Assembly: GCF_009711265.1 (NCBI RefSeq) | Contig: NZ_WMII01000004.1 | Coordinates: 1-64,000 of the forward strand | DNA length: 64,000 nucleotides | Direction: 5' to 3' | Source: Paracoccus shanxieyensis | Lineage (GTDB): Bacteria; Pseudomonadota; Alphaproteobacteria; Rhodobacterales; Rhodobacteraceae | Shown: positions 8,146 through 17,916 of the stretch, piece after piece | Position numbering within the stretch: the stretch's first letter is position 1 | Layout: each line of letters opens with the position of its first letter | Translations under genes and position numbers: made by a program | Notes under the pieces: model-generated | What the model was told of the DNA's origin: nothing | The model's input: the letters and a program-made list of their open reading frames with translations, nothing else | Database searches by the model: none

Positions 8146-8631
8146 TTATGCCGCAGGATCCAGCGCCAAGGTCATATAGACGCTGTTCGGGTCCGCGCGG
8201 TAATCCCCAAACGGGCCGCATTCCACAAAACCGGCACGTTCATAAAGCCGCCGGGCAGGCAGAAACATCGTCTGGCTGCCGGTTTCAAGGCTAAGGCGCG
8301 CAATGCCAAGCTGGCGGGCATGGGCGATCAACCCCTCCAGCAGGCGCACGGACAAGCCGCGCCCGCGTTCCTCGGACAGGACATGCATGGATTTGACCTC
8401 GGCGTGATAGACCGACAGGCGCTTTACCGCGCCCATGCCCACGGCCCGCCCGCCATCGCGCAAGACGAAAAACGCGATATCGGGGTGCACCAGATCCTCG
8501 CGCGGCATCATATGGATCGATTCCGGCGGCGTATCGGCGTGCATGTCCATGGTATGACGGTGAAACAACAGCTCTAGATCCGGGGTCAGCGGGCTTTCCT
8601 GCACCAGCAAAAGTTCGGCTTGGGATGTCAT
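8146..8631 (-). CDS. GNAT-family N-acetyltransferase
   Basis: I start the 161-residue protein at ATG 8631, behind GGAAAC; the longer frame begins with an Arg-rich, unlikely extension. The acetyl-CoA binding motif A is VLSEERGRGLSVRLLEGLIAHA (about residues 83-104), with the usual R-G-x-G-L loop, followed by LETGSQTMFLPARRLYERAGF (motif B). This layout matches small YjaB/PhnO-like GNAT enzymes that acetylate amines of unknown identity. Gene neighbours (a tRNA and the sulfate operon on the other strand) give no hint of the substrate. Confidence 0.85.
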   Translation of the reverse strand: MTSQAELLLVQESPLTPDLELLFHRHTMDMHADTPPESIHMMPREDLVHPDIAFFVLRDGGRAVGMGAVKRLSVYHAEVKSMHVLSEERGRGLSVRLLEGLIAHARQLGIARLSLETGSQTMFLPARRLYERAGFVECGPFGDYRADPNSVYMTLALDPAA

Positions 8632-8909
8632 CGTCGTTTCCTTGTCGCGTCGTGCGCGCAACCTAGCAACCCGCGCATCGGAAGCGAAAGGGGGCATTGC
8701 GGAAGCGGATGCGAAATAAGGACAATTCCGGCGGGTTTCTGCCCCGCAGGAAAAAATTCTTTTCTCTGCGACCCGGCCGCCGCGAACATGAATCCACCCT
8801 GTGCCGCGCCACGGAACATCCTTCGTTGCTTTTCGCCCGCGCCGGGGCGCAAGCGGCTTGCCCGGCGCGGCGCCCGTCGCTACCTGATCGTGGAACCGTG
8901 GAGGCGCGC
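8632..8909. promoter_or_regulatory. Leader region of the sulfate ABC operon
   Basis: This 278-bp divergent spacer must carry the promoters for the acetyltransferase and for cysA. A short hairpin (GCGGG 8731-8735, CCCGC 8743-8747) followed by an A-rich and T-rich tract lies about 160 bp before cysA. I looked for a SAM-II or similar riboswitch core and saw none. Regulation by a sulfur regulator is expected for such operons but no operator is recognisable to me. Confidence 0.35.
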
Positions 8910-10004
8910 ATGTCCATCAGCATCCAGAACATGACCAAAAGCTTCGGAGCCACGCAGGTGCTGCGCGGCATCGACCTTGGCATTCAGACGGGTGAACTGG
9001 TGGCGCTGCTGGGGCCTTCGGGATCGGGCAAGACGACGCTTCTGAAGATCATCGCCGGGCTGGAATGGCCCGATGCCGGTGGGCTGAACGTCGATGGCCG
9101 CGACTGGCTGGGCCTTGCGGCACAGGACCGCCGCATCGGCTTCGTGTTTCAGCATTACGCGCTGTTTCCGCATATGTCGGTGCGTGACAATATCGCCTTC
9201 GGCCTGACCGTGCGCCCGCGGGCCGAGCGTCCGGGCAAATCCGTCATCGCCGCCAAGGTTGATGAATTGCTGCATTTCCTGCAGATCTCGCATCTGGGCG
9301 ACCGCTATCCGGCGCAGCTTTCGGGCGGCCAGCGCCAGCGCGTGGCGCTTGGCCGGGCCTTGGCAATCCAGCCGACGGTGCTGCTGCTGGACGAACCCTT
9401 TGGCGCGCTGGATGCCGCCGTGCGCCGCGATCTGCGCGCCTGGCTGCGCGGCGTGCACGAAGAGACCGGCTCGACCACGATCTTTGTCACCCACGATCAG
9501 GAAGAGGCGTTCGAGCTGGCCGACCGCGTTGTCGTGATGGGCGATGGCCGGATCGAACAGATCGGCAATGCCGACCAGATCCATGACCATCCCGCAAGTC
9601 CCTTCGTCGCGCGCTTCATGGGCGCCACGATCGAACTGCCCGTCACCATCCGGGCCGGGCGCGTCGAAGCGCCGGGGCTGGACACCAGCCGCCTGCCCCG
9701 CCGCGCGCTGCCCGATGGTCCGGCGATGCTGTTCCTGCGGCCCGACGACGCCGTTCCCGTTGCCGATGCCAATGGCCGCTTTCATGTCAGCCGCTGCACC
9801 AGCAATGGCGCGATCCTGAGGCTGGACCTGACCGACGGCCAGACCACGCTGCCCCTTGATCTGCCGCGCCGCGCACCCGAGGCCAAGGGCCTGACCAGCG
9901 GCACCCGCGTCGCCCTGCGCGTCGAAGCTGGCGCGATCTTTTCCAACGGCCGCGAACCCGCCCGCCCCGTCACCGAATTCCCCCGCAAGGAGAAGTCCCT
10001 ATGA
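8910..10004 (+). CDS. cysA: Sulfate/thiosulfate ABC transporter ATPase CysA
   Basis: The 364-residue cytoplasmic ATPase powers sulfate/thiosulfate import. Visible motifs are Walker A GPSGSGKT (residues 35-42), Q-loop FVFQHYALFPHMSV, signature LSGGQRQRVALGRAL, Walker B VLLLDEPFGALDA and the H-loop VTHDQEEAFELADRVVVM. The C-terminal 110 residues form the regulatory TOBE-like extension, as in CysA/MalK-type ATPases. ATG 8910 has a GAGG nearby and starts right at the domain; the in-frame upstream 71 codons are not protein-like. The stop overlaps the binding-protein start (ATGA at 10001-10004), so the four genes form one operon, with the ATPase first. Confidence 0.93.
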   Translation: MSISIQNMTKSFGATQVLRGIDLGIQTGELVALLGPSGSGKTTLLKIIAGLEWPDAGGLNVDGRDWLGLAAQDRRIGFVFQHYALFPHMSVRDNIAFGLTVRPRAERPGKSVIAAKVDELLHFLQISHLGDRYPAQLSGGQRQRVALGRALAIQPTVLLLDEPFGALDAAVRRDLRAWLRGVHEETGSTTIFVTHDQEEAFELADRVVVMGDGRIEQIGNADQIHDHPASPFVARFMGATIELPVTIRAGRVEAPGLDTSRLPRRALPDGPAMLFLRPDDAVPVADANGRFHVSRCTSNGAILRLDLTDGQTTLPLDLPRRAPEAKGLTSGTRVALRVEAGAIFSNGREPARPVTEFPRKEKSL

Positions 10005-10996
10005 TCCCGAAACTTCGCATCGCCGCGCTGGCCCTGCTGTTGGGAACCACCCCCGCCATGGCGCAGGACAAGATCCTGAACGTCAGCTATGACATCGCAC
10101 GCGAGCTGTTCGAGGCGCTGAACCCTGAATTCCAGACCTATTGGAAAGAGAAATCGGGCCGCGACGTGACCATCGACCAAAGCCATGCCGGATCCTCGAA
10201 ACAGGCCCGCGCGATCCTTGAGGGGCTGCCCGCCGATGTGGTGACCTTCAATCAGGAAACCGATGTGGATGTGCTGGCGAAAGCAGGGTTCGTTGCCGAA
10301 AACTGGCGCGAGGCCTTCCCGAACGGCGCATCGCCCTATTACTCGCTGCCCGCCTTCCTTGTGCGCAAGGACAATCCCAAGGGCATCAAGGACTGGTCGG
10401 ATCTGGCGCGCGATGACGTGAAGGCGGTGTTCCCGAACCCCAAGACCTCGGGCAACGGGCGCTATACCTATCTGGCGGCCTATGCCTATGCCCTGCAACA
10501 GCCGGATGCGACGCCGGAATCGGCGCAGGAATTCGTGCGCAAGATCATGGCCAATGTGCCGGTCTTCGACACCGGCGGCCGCGCCGCCACCCAGACCTTC
10601 GCCGAGCGCAATATCGGCGACGTGCTGATTACCTTCGAGGCCGAAACGCAGGCGATTTCCAAGCAATATGCCGATCAGGGGCTGATCTCGATCACGCCGC
10701 CGACCAGCCTGTTCGCCGCATTCCCGGTGGCCGTGGTGACCGAGAATGCCGAGGAAGACGGCTCGTTCGAGGTGTCGCGGGAATATCTGAACTGGCTCTA
10801 TTCGCCGCAGGCACAGGAAACGCTGGCGGAAAACCATTTCCGCACCACTGACAAGGATGTGGCGGCCAAGCACGCGGCGGAATTTCCCGAAACCAAGCTG
10901 CTGACCGTGGATGATGTATTCGGCGGCTGGGACAAGGTGCAGTCCGAACATCTGGCCGATGGCGGCATCCTTGATACGGTCTTCGTGAACCGATGA
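10001..10996 (+). CDS. sbp: Periplasmic sulfate-binding protein
   Basis: The 331-residue protein has a Sec signal peptide with a likely cut after PAMA (residue 21). The mature start DKILNVSYDIARELFEALNPEF and the segments SHAGSSKQARAILEGLPADVVTFN and NPKTSGNGRYTYLAAYAYAL are hallmarks of the Sbp/CysP family. These proteins hold sulfate by hydrogen bonds from main-chain amides and Ser/Gly side chains. Sulfate and thiosulfate binders (Sbp, CysP) cannot be separated by eye. It overlaps cysA before it and cysT after it by four bases each. Confidence 0.93.
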   Translation: MIPKLRIAALALLLGTTPAMAQDKILNVSYDIARELFEALNPEFQTYWKEKSGRDVTIDQSHAGSSKQARAILEGLPADVVTFNQETDVDVLAKAGFVAENWREAFPNGASPYYSLPAFLVRKDNPKGIKDWSDLARDDVKAVFPNPKTSGNGRYTYLAAYAYALQQPDATPESAQEFVRKIMANVPVFDTGGRAATQTFAERNIGDVLITFEAETQAISKQYADQGLISITPPTSLFAAFPVAVVTENAEEDGSFEVSREYLNWLYSPQAQETLAENHFRTTDKDVAAKHAAEFPETKLLTVDDVFGGWDKVQSEHLADGGILDTVFVNR

Positions 10997-11835
10997 CCGC
11001 TGCGGCCATCAAGCCGAAACGCGTGCTGCCGGGCTTTTCGCTGAGCCTTGGCATCACGCTGCTTTATGTCACGCTGATCATCCTGATCCCGGTGGTGGCC
11101 TTGGTGCTGAAAGGCGCCGAGATCGGCCCCGCGCGGTTCTGGTCGATCATCACCGCGCCGCGCACGCTGGCCGCAATCCGCGTGACGGTGACGGCGGCGG
11201 CCTTGGCCACGCTGTTCAATGCGTTTTACGGGCTTTTGATGGCGTGGGTGCTGACGCGCTATCAGTTTCCCGGCCGCCGGATTCTGGATGCGCTGATGGA
11301 TGTGCCCTTTGCGTTGCCGACGGCGGTGGCGGGCATCGCGCTGACCGCGCTTTATTCGGCAAATGGCTGGTTCGGCGCGCCGCTTGCATGGGCGGGGATC
11401 GAGCTGGTCTATACGCTGGGCGGGGTGATCCTTGCGATGACCTTCACCTCGGTGCCCTTTGTCGTGCGCGCCATCCAGCCGGTGCTGGAGGATCTGGACC
11501 CGGCGCTGGAACAGGCCGCGATGACGCTGGGCGCGCGCCCCTGGGCCATCTTTCGCCGCGTCGTGCTGCCCGCGATCCTGCCTGCGTGGCTGTCGGGTTC
11601 CACCATTGCGTTTGCCCGCAGCCTTGGCGAATTCGGCGCGGTGGTCTTTATCGCCGGAAACCTGCCCTTCAAGACCGAAATCGCCGCGCTTCTGGCCTTT
11701 ATCCGGCTTGAGGAATACGACTATCAGGGTGCTGCCGCCATTGCGCTGGTGCTGCTTCTGTTCGCATTGGTGCTGCTGGCCGTCTCGAACTGGCTGCAAT
11801 TCCGCGCCGCCCGCCATCTTGAGACCCGATCATGA
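10993..11835 (+). CDS. cysT: Sulfate ABC transporter permease CysT
   Basis: The 280-residue inner-membrane permease has six hydrophobic spans and the EAA-type coupling loop EQAAMTLGARPWAIFRRVVLPAILP (residues 174-198), which docks on CysA. The sequence FYGLLMAWVLTRYQFPGRRILDALMDVPFALPTAVAGIAL is typical of CysT (CysU), the first permease of the pair. It is tied to its neighbours by ATGA overlaps on both sides (10993-10996 and 11832-11835), ensuring balanced synthesis of the two permeases. Confidence 0.93.
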   Translation: MTAAAIKPKRVLPGFSLSLGITLLYVTLIILIPVVALVLKGAEIGPARFWSIITAPRTLAAIRVTVTAAALATLFNAFYGLLMAWVLTRYQFPGRRILDALMDVPFALPTAVAGIALTALYSANGWFGAPLAWAGIELVYTLGGVILAMTFTSVPFVVRAIQPVLEDLDPALEQAAMTLGARPWAIFRRVVLPAILPAWLSGSTIAFARSLGEFGAVVFIAGNLPFKTEIAALLAFIRLEEYDYQGAAAIALVLLLFALVLLAVSNWLQFRAARHLETRS

Positions 11836-12656
11836 GCGTCACCGCGCTGACCCATGCCCCCGGCCAAAGCCGCGCCGTGCCGCGCCTGCTGATCGGGCTG
11901 GCCTTCGTGCTGACGGCGCTGTTCGTCGTGGCGCCCATGGTCTTTATCTTCTGGCGCGCGCTGGCCGAGGGTTGGGGCGCCTATCTTGGCAATATCATGG
12001 ACCCGCTGACGGTTCATGCCACGCTGCTGACGGCGCTGGTCGCGGTCATCGTCGTGCCGGTCAACATCGCCTTTGGCATCGCCGCCGCATGGGCCATTGC
12101 CCGCTTCCGCTTTCCCGGACGAAAGCTGCTGGTCACGCTGATCGAGATCCCGTTCTCGATCTCGCCCATCATTGCGGGGATCTGCTATCTGCTGCTTTAT
12201 GGGCGGCAGGGTCTTCTGGGGCCGACGCTGGCTGCGGCCGACATCAAGGTGATGTTCGCCCTGCCCGGCATCCTGCTGGTCACCATGTTCGTCACCGCCC
12301 CCTTCGTGGCGCGCGAAGTGCTGCCGCTGATGCAGGCCCAAGGCTCGGAACAGGAAGAGGCCGCCGTCACGCTGGGCGCACGCGGCTGGCAGGTGTTTCG
12401 CCGGGTGACGCTGCCCAATATCCGCTGGGCGCTGCTTTACGGTGCGGTGCTGTGCACGGCGCGCGCGGTGGGGGAATTCGGCGGCGTGTCGGTGGTGTCT
12501 GGCTCGATCCGGGGACAGACGAACACGCTGCCCTTGCAGATCGAACTGATGTTCAACGACCTGAACACGACCGGAGCCTTCGCGGCTGCCTCGACCCTGA
12601 CCTTCATCGCGCTGATCGTGCTGATCGTGAAGGCTGTGCTGGAAGGTCGCAGATGA
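11832..12656 (+). CDS. cysW: Sulfate ABC transporter permease CysW
   Basis: The 274-residue second permease has six predicted spans and an EAA loop EQEEAAVTLGARGWQVFRRVTLPNIRW (about residues 175-200). The stretch AVGEFGGVSVVSGSIRGQTNTLPLQIELMFNDLNTTGAF is a strong CysW signature. It pairs with CysT to form the channel. It is the last gene of the operon. No clear terminator follows; only 63 bp separate it from the next gene, so some read-through is likely. Confidence 0.93.
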   Translation: MSVTALTHAPGQSRAVPRLLIGLAFVLTALFVVAPMVFIFWRALAEGWGAYLGNIMDPLTVHATLLTALVAVIVVPVNIAFGIAAAWAIARFRFPGRKLLVTLIEIPFSISPIIAGICYLLLYGRQGLLGPTLAAADIKVMFALPGILLVTMFVTAPFVAREVLPLMQAQGSEQEEAAVTLGARGWQVFRRVTLPNIRWALLYGAVLCTARAVGEFGGVSVVSGSIRGQTNTLPLQIELMFNDLNTTGAFAAASTLTFIALIVLIVKAVLEGRR

Positions 12657-12719
12657 CGGGGGCCAGCTTGCGGGAATGTCAGTGGACTTGTGCCCCCGCC
12701 ACGCCTTAGGCTTTGCGCT

Positions 12720-13439
12720 ATGGACACCGCGCTGAAGGACAACCCGACCGCCTGCCCCGAACTGCCGAAGCCCCGCAGCTTCTGGCAGCGCATTGCCGAT
12801 CGCATGGCGGCCATTCTGGGCGCGCGCCGCCCGGCGACGCCGCCGGAAAAATCCGTGGCCTTCACCATCGCCGTCATCGCGCTGGGGGCCAAGCTTGCCA
12901 AGGCGGACGGCGCCGTGGCGCGTTCGGAAGTCGCGGCCTTCCGCCGGGTCTTCATCATCCCGCGTGCCGAGGAAAAGAACGCCGCCCGCGTCTTTGATCT
13001 GGCGCGTCAGGATGTCGCCGGGTTCGACGCATGGGCGCAGCGCATCGCCCGGATGTTCCCGCAAGGCGATCCGGTGCTGGCCGATGTGATCGAGGGGCTG
13101 TTCATCATCGCCGTCGCCGATGCCGATCTGCATGATGCCGAAATCATCTTCATCGACGAGGTGGCGCGCATCTTCGGCCTGCCCGCCCAGCAGGTCGCCA
13201 CCATCCGCGCGCGCCACGACCGGCGTCAGGGCTGCCCCTCATGCGAGGTGCTGGGCATTCCCGCCGACACGCCCCTGCCCGAGGCGCGCAAGCGCTGGCG
13301 CGATCTGATCCGCGAAAGCCATCCCGACCGCGCCATCGCCCGAGGCCTGCCGCCCGAGGCGATCCGGCTGGCCGAAGCCCGCACCCGCGCCCTGAACGAG
13401 GCATGGGACAGTTTCCGCACAATGCGTGGCGCGGCGTAA
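12720..13439 (+). CDS. TerB/J-domain (DjlA-like) co-chaperone protein
   Basis: The 239-residue protein combines a helical TerB-like domain (about residues 45-165; VAFTIAVIALGAKLAKADGAVARSEVAAFR) with a C-terminal J domain (residues 175-237). The J domain carries the HPD triad in RDLIRESHPDRAIARGLPPEAI, the element that stimulates DnaK ATPase. This order matches DjlA-like proteins, though the N-terminal membrane anchor of enterobacterial DjlA is missing here. It is annotated in many alphaproteobacteria as molecular chaperone DjlA. The start at ATG 12720 excludes a ten-residue Pro/Arg-rich extension. It stands alone downstream of cysW. Confidence 0.85.
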   Translation: MDTALKDNPTACPELPKPRSFWQRIADRMAAILGARRPATPPEKSVAFTIAVIALGAKLAKADGAVARSEVAAFRRVFIIPRAEEKNAARVFDLARQDVAGFDAWAQRIARMFPQGDPVLADVIEGLFIIAVADADLHDAEIIFIDEVARIFGLPAQQVATIRARHDRRQGCPSCEVLGIPADTPLPEARKRWRDLIRESHPDRAIARGLPPEAIRLAEARTRALNEAWDSFRTMRGAA

Positions 13440-13500
13440 GGCCGCCGGGAACCCGCGACAGCCGGGGCCGGTTAAGGTGCAAACAGCCGGGACAGATCAG

Positions 13501-14010
13501 ATGAACCGTTTCCTTGCCGCCCTTATGCTTGCGCTGCCGCTGACGGGGCCTGCATTCGCCATGGGCGACGCGCCGCCCGCACCTGCGGACCAGCCCGCGC
13601 CAGTTCAGGAACCTCCGGCCATTCCCGCGCCAGACGCCCCGGAAAGCCCGCCCGGTGATCTGGAAGCGGGGATCGAGGATTTCATGCGCAACATGCTGCG
13701 CGAAGCGCAGCCGCATCTGGACAACCTCGGCAATGATCTGGGCGGCATGGTCAGTTCGCTGGGGCCGGTCCTGTCCGAGATCGGCACGATGATCGACGAT
13801 GTGCGCAATTATCAGGCGCCCGAGATGCTGGAAAATGGCGACATCATCATCCGCCGCCGCGCCGATGCGCCGCCGCGTCCTGAAATGGGGCCGAACCTGC
13901 GCCAGATGATGCGGCCGAACCCGGACACCCCGCGGGGTCCGGCCCCCGATCAGGACGCCCCCGACCAGAACGCGCCCGCGCGCGATCCGGCCAGCGAGAT
14001 CGAGCTTTAA
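13501..14010 (+). CDS. Pro-rich secreted protein of unknown function
   Basis: The 169-residue protein has a Sec signal peptide (MNRFLAALMLALPLTGPAFA, cut near residue 20) followed by a Pro/Ala-rich spacer (residues 25-55), an amphipathic helical core (residues 56-115; GIEDFMRNMLREAQPHLDNL, MVSSLGPVLSEIGTMIDDV) and a Pro/Asp-rich tail with the repeated motif DQDAPDQNAPARD. The gene overlaps the converging glycosyltransferase gene by four bases at its stop. Similar proteins occur in other Rhodobacteraceae but I know no function; an envelope location is the only solid inference. Confidence 0.75.
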   Translation: MNRFLAALMLALPLTGPAFAMGDAPPAPADQPAPVQEPPAIPAPDAPESPPGDLEAGIEDFMRNMLREAQPHLDNLGNDLGGMVSSLGPVLSEIGTMIDDVRNYQAPEMLENGDIIIRRRADAPPRPEMGPNLRQMMRPNPDTPRGPAPDQDAPDQNAPARDPASEIEL

Positions 14011-15221
14011 GGCGCGAAGCCCTCTACCCATTCGACCAGACGCGGCAGGCTTTGGCGCTTCAGGTCATAGGCGTCGACGATGGTGCGCCGCGCCTCGGCC
14101 CGCATGCGCTGTGCCTGCGGGTCACCCGACAGCGCGCGGATCAATGCGGCCTCCAGCGCGGGCTGATCGAAGAACGGCACCAGCCGCCCGTTTTCGCCGT
14201 CCCGCACCAGTTCCCGCACCGGCTCGGTGTCCGAGGCGACGATCTGGCAACCTGCCGCCATCGCCTCGGTCAGGGACCAGCTGAGGACAAAGGGATAGGT
14301 CAGATAGCAATGCACCCGCGCGATCTGCAAAAGCGACAGATACTGCGCGTAAGGCACGCGGCCCAGAAAATAGAGGCGCGACAGATCAAGCTGGCCGTCC
14401 AGTTCCGCCAGCATCTTGGCCTTCCAGCTTGGCGCGTCGGCGGGCTGCCCGCCATAGCTGACGCCATCTCCGCCGATCAGCACCACCTGCGCATCGGGCC
14501 GCGCGCGCATCACCGCAGGCAGCGCCCGCATGAAGCGGTGAAAACCGCGATACGGCTCCAGCGAGCGCGAGACATAGCTGATGACCTCATCCTGCGCCGT
14601 CAGCACGCGCCCATCGGGCAGTTCCAGCCGCGCCTGCGGATCGGGCTTCACCACATCGGTGTCGATGCCGTCATGGATCACCGTCAGCTTCTGGCGCAAT
14701 TCGGGGGGAAAGCTGTCCGCCTGATAGCGCGTGGGGGCCAGACCGGCATCCGCCTGCACCAGCCCCTGAATCAGATGCGCCGAGCGGGCCAGCGTGGTGA
14801 CGCGGCCTTCGTCGCTGTCGGGCGCGACCTCGGGGTCGAAGCCCACATCCTGACCGCGCGTGCGATACATCAGCTCGGCATAGACCAGCAGCTTCGCCTC
14901 GGGCCAGATCTCGCGCAGAAACAGCGTCTCGCCCCAGCCGGAATGGCCGAAGATCAGATCCGGCGTATAGCCGTGCTGATTGCGCAGCGCCCGGCAGCCC
15001 CGCGCCGCCAACCAGCCGCGTTCGACATATTCGGCATAGCTGCGGGCCAGACCGCGCACCGGGTTTTCCTCGGGCGCCTTGTAGCGCACGGTCTGGACCG
15101 GAGAGGGCCGCTGGTTCTTCTCATCCGTCAGCGCCAGCACCTGATGGCCGCGCGCGGCAAGCGCCGGGGCCAGATGCAGGAACTGGCCGGGGAAATTCTG
15201 ATGGACGAACAGGATCTTCAT
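14007..15221 (-). CDS. GT4-family glycosyltransferase
   Basis: The 404-residue protein begins with [21 protein letters not shown], the usual N-terminal Rossmann strand of GT-B enzymes. The C-terminal sugar-nucleotide site contains SLTEAMAAGCQIVASDTEPVREL with the E-x7-E arrangement of family 4 transferases. The acceptor is unknown; the family makes lipopolysaccharide, exopolysaccharide or glycolipid links. ATG 15221 overlaps the stop of yejF by four bases, so it is the last gene of the yejABEF transcript, an unusual pairing. Its stop overlaps the converging gene at 13501-14010. Confidence 0.85.
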   Translation of the reverse strand: MKILFVHQNFPGQFLHLAPALAARGHQVLALTDEKNQRPSPVQTVRYKAPEENPVRGLARSYAEYVERGWLAARGCRALRNQHGYTPDLIFGHSGWGETLFLREIWPEAKLLVYAELMYRTRGQDVGFDPEVAPDSDEGRVTTLARSAHLIQGLVQADAGLAPTRYQADSFPPELRQKLTVIHDGIDTDVVKPDPQARLELPDGRVLTAQDEVISYVSRSLEPYRGFHRFMRALPAVMRARPDAQVVLIGGDGVSYGGQPADAPSWKAKMLAELDGQLDLSRLYFLGRVPYAQYLSLLQIARVHCYLTYPFVLSWSLTEAMAAGCQIVASDTEPVRELVRDGENGRLVPFFDQPALEAALIRALSGDPQAQRMRAEARRTIVDAYDLKRQSLPRLVEWVEGFAP

Positions 15222-16813
15222 GCCAGTTGCTTCAAGAATGCCGCGTCGATCAGACGGCGGGTGTAATCGCTGGCTGGCGCGTCGAAGACCTGATCGGTCG
15301 GGCCGTGTTCGACCACATCTCCCGCCTGCATGACCATGATCTGATGCGACATGGCACGCACGACGCGCAGATCGTGGCTGATGAACAGAAAGGCCAGCCC
15401 GTGCTTGCGCTGCAAGCCGCGCAGCAATTCGACGATCTGCACCTGCACCGTCATGTCCAGCGCGCTGGTCGGTTCGTCCAGCACCACCAGTTTCGGCTTC
15501 AGGATCATGGCGCGGGCAATGGCGATGCGCTGGCGCTGGCCGCCGCTGAATTCATGCGGATAGCGGTGCATCGTCGCCGGATCCAGCCCGACCTCGCGCA
15601 TGATGTCCTGCACCAGCGCGCGCCGGTTCTGCCCCGGATCGACGCCATGCACGCCCAGCCCCTCGGCGATGATCTGTTCGACCGTCATGCGAGGCGACAG
15701 GCTGCCGAACGGATCCTGAAACACGATCTGCATGTCGCGCCGCAGTGCCCGCAAGGCCCGCCCGCCAAGGCCCGAGATGTCGCGCCCCATGTAAAGGATC
15801 GGTCCCTCGCTTTCGATCAGCCGCATGATGGCCAGCGCCAGCGTGGTCTTGCCCGAGCCGGATTCGCCCACGATGCCCAATGTCTCGCCGGCGCGCACCG
15901 ACAGCGTGGCACCGTTCACCGCCTTGATATGGCCCACGGTGCGGCGCAACATGCCGCGCTTGATGGGAAACCAGATCTTCAGATCGCGCGTCGCCACCAC
16001 CTCGGGGGCGTCGCTGGGGATCGGATCAGCGCGGCCCTGCGGCTCGGCGGCCAGCAGCATCCGGGTATAGTCGTGCTGCGGATTGGCAAAGATCGCCTCG
16101 GTCGGGCCCTGTTCCACGATCTCGCCGCTCTTCATGACGCAAACGCGGTCGGCGATGCGGCGCACAAGGCCCAGATCGTGGCTGATGAACAGCATGGACA
16201 GACCTTCGGCGGCCTTCAGCTCGGCCAGCAATTCCATGATCTGCGCCTGAATGGTCACGTCCAGCGCCGTGGTCGGTTCATCCGCGATCAGCAGTTCCGG
16301 GCCATTCGCCAGCGCCATGGCGATCATGATGCGCTGGCGCTGGCCGCCGGAAAACTGGTGCGGGTAATCGTCAAGCCGGGTTTCGGGGTCGCGGATGCCG
16401 ACGCGGGTCAACAGTTCGATGATCCGCGCCCGTGCCTTCGCCCCCCGCAGCCCCTGATGCAGCCCAAGGCTTTCGGCCAATTGCCGTTCCAGCGTGTGCA
16501 GCGGGTTCAGCGAGGTCATCGGCTCTTGGAAGATGAAGCTGATATCATTGCCCCGCACCGCGCGCAGATCGCGCTCTGCCGCGCCGACCAGCTCGCGCCC
16601 GGCATATCTGACCGAGCCCTGCAATTCGGCCGCATCGCCCAGCAGACCCACCGTCGACAGCGCCGTGACCGACTTGCCCGAGCCGGATTCGCCCACCAGC
16701 GCCACGGTTTCCCCCTTGCCGACCACAAAGCTGACGCCCTTAACCGCGGCGGTGACCCCGGCATCCGAGCGGAAACCGATGCGAAGGTCGTTGACTTCAA
16801 GAACCGGCGTCAT
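15218..16813 (-). CDS. yejF: Peptide/microcin-C-type ABC transporter dual ATPase YejF
   Basis: The 531-residue cytoplasmic ATPase has two complete nucleotide-binding domains in one chain. The first covers residues 1-265 (Walker A GESGSGKS, signature [15 protein letters not shown], Walker [14 protein letters not shown]). The second covers residues 270-531 ([37 protein letters not shown]). This fused form is typical of YejF, in contrast to separate DppD/DppF. The Yej system imports oligopeptides and, in Escherichia coli, microcin C. It overlaps yejE and the glycosyltransferase by four bases each. Confidence 0.93.
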   Translation of the reverse strand: MTPVLEVNDLRIGFRSDAGVTAAVKGVSFVVGKGETVALVGESGSGKSVTALSTVGLLGDAAELQGSVRYAGRELVGAAERDLRAVRGNDISFIFQEPMTSLNPLHTLERQLAESLGLHQGLRGAKARARIIELLTRVGIRDPETRLDDYPHQFSGGQRQRIMIAMALANGPELLIADEPTTALDVTIQAQIMELLAELKAAEGLSMLFISHDLGLVRRIADRVCVMKSGEIVEQGPTEAIFANPQHDYTRMLLAAEPQGRADPIPSDAPEVVATRDLKIWFPIKRGMLRRTVGHIKAVNGATLSVRAGETLGIVGESGSGKTTLALAIMRLIESEGPILYMGRDISGLGGRALRALRRDMQIVFQDPFGSLSPRMTVEQIIAEGLGVHGVDPGQNRRALVQDIMREVGLDPATMHRYPHEFSGGQRQRIAIARAMILKPKLVVLDEPTSALDMTVQVQIVELLRGLQRKHGLAFLFISHDLRVVRAMSHQIMVMQAGDVVEHGPTDQVFDAPASDYTRRLIDAAFLKQLA

Positions 16814-17916
16814 CGGAAGGTCTTTCTGGGGTCGAATGCGTCGCGGATGCCTTCAAAGACAAAGACCAGCAGCGACAGCATGATGGCAAAGCTGAAAAAG
16901 GCGGTAAAGGCCAGCCATGGCGCCTGCAGGTTCTGCTTGGCCTGCAGGGCCAGCTCTCCCAGCGATGGCGCGCTGGTCGGCAGGCCATAGCCAAGATAAT
17001 CCAGCGCTGCCAGCGAACTGATCGTGCCGGTGACGACAAAGGGCAGCATGGTCAGCGTGGCGACCATGGCATTGGGCAGGATGTGGCGGAACATGATCTT
17101 GCGGTCGCTGACCCCAAGCGCCCGCGCCGCGCGGACATATTCAAAGTTGCGGGCGCGCAGGAACTCGGCCCGGACCACGCCGACCAGCGCGGGCCAGCCG
17201 AACAGGATCGACACCCCCACCAGCAGCCAGAAGCTGCGCCCCAGAATCGCAAACAGGATGATAATCACGTAAAGCGAAGGGGTTGATGACCATATCTCAA
17301 GCAATCTCTGAAACACCAGATCGGTGCGCCCGCCGAAATAGCCCTGAATGGCCCCCGCCGCGATGCCGATGGCCGAGCCGACCACCGTGACGATCAGCGT
17401 GAACAGGATCGACAGCCGGAAGCCATAGATCACCCGCGCCAGCACATCGCGCGAGGTGTCATCCGTGCCCAGCAGGTGGTTGCCATCCGGCGCGCTGGGG
17501 GCAGTGCCGACATTGTTTATCGTGCGGTAGTGATACGGGATCGGCGGCCAGATCATCCAGCCCTTGTCCACCGCCTCGCCCGCCACCATGCCGGTGGCCG
17601 CGGCCTCGGCGCTGACGGCTTCGGGATCGTCCCAGCATTCCTGCCGCCCGCCGGTGCGGATCAGGCATTGCACGCCTGGATCGGTATAGATCGCCTCGGT
17701 GCCGAAATCGCCGCCGAAATCGGTTTCCGGGTAGAACTTGTAGGCCGGAAAATACCAGCCGCCCTTGTAATTCACCACGATGGGCCGGTCATTGGCGATC
17801 AGTTCGGCAAACAGCGAGGCCACGAACAGCAGCGAAAAGATCACCAGCGACCAGAAAGCCCGCTTGTTGCGGCGGAAATTGCGCAGCCTGCGGCGGTTCA
17901 GTTCGGACAGTGCCAT
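16810..17916 (-). CDS. yejE: YejE permease
   Basis: The 368-residue permease has an N-terminal cytoplasmic RRxRNFRRNKRAFWSL segment, a first membrane span (residues 20-40), a periplasmic insert (residues 41-165) with paired Cys (CLIRTGGRQEC), and five more spans in the C-terminal half. The EAA loop reads EYVRAARALGVSDRKIMFRHILPNAM. The large periplasmic insert distinguishes YejE from DppC. It forms the channel with YejB. Start and stop codons overlap those of its neighbours (ATGA with yejF, one base with yejB). Confidence 0.92.
   Translation of the reverse strand: MALSELNRRRLRNFRRNKRAFWSLVIFSLLFVASLFAELIANDRPIVVNYKGGWYFPAYKFYPETDFGGDFGTEAIYTDPGVQCLIRTGGRQECWDDPEAVSAEAAATGMVAGEAVDKGWMIWPPIPYHYRTINNVGTAPSAPDGNHLLGTDDTSRDVLARVIYGFRLSILFTLIVTVVGSAIGIAAGAIQGYFGGRTDLVFQRLLEIWSSTPSLYVIIILFAILGRSFWLLVGVSILFGWPALVGVVRAEFLRARNFEYVRAARALGVSDRKIMFRHILPNAMVATLTMLPFVVTGTISSLAALDYLGYGLPTSAPSLGELALQAKQNLQAPWLAFTAFFSFAIMLSLLVFVFEGIRDAFDPRKTFR

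Noticed and set aside
8632..8909. SAM-type or other sulfur riboswitch before cysA
   Set aside because: Only a small hairpin is visible; no conserved riboswitch core can be recognised.
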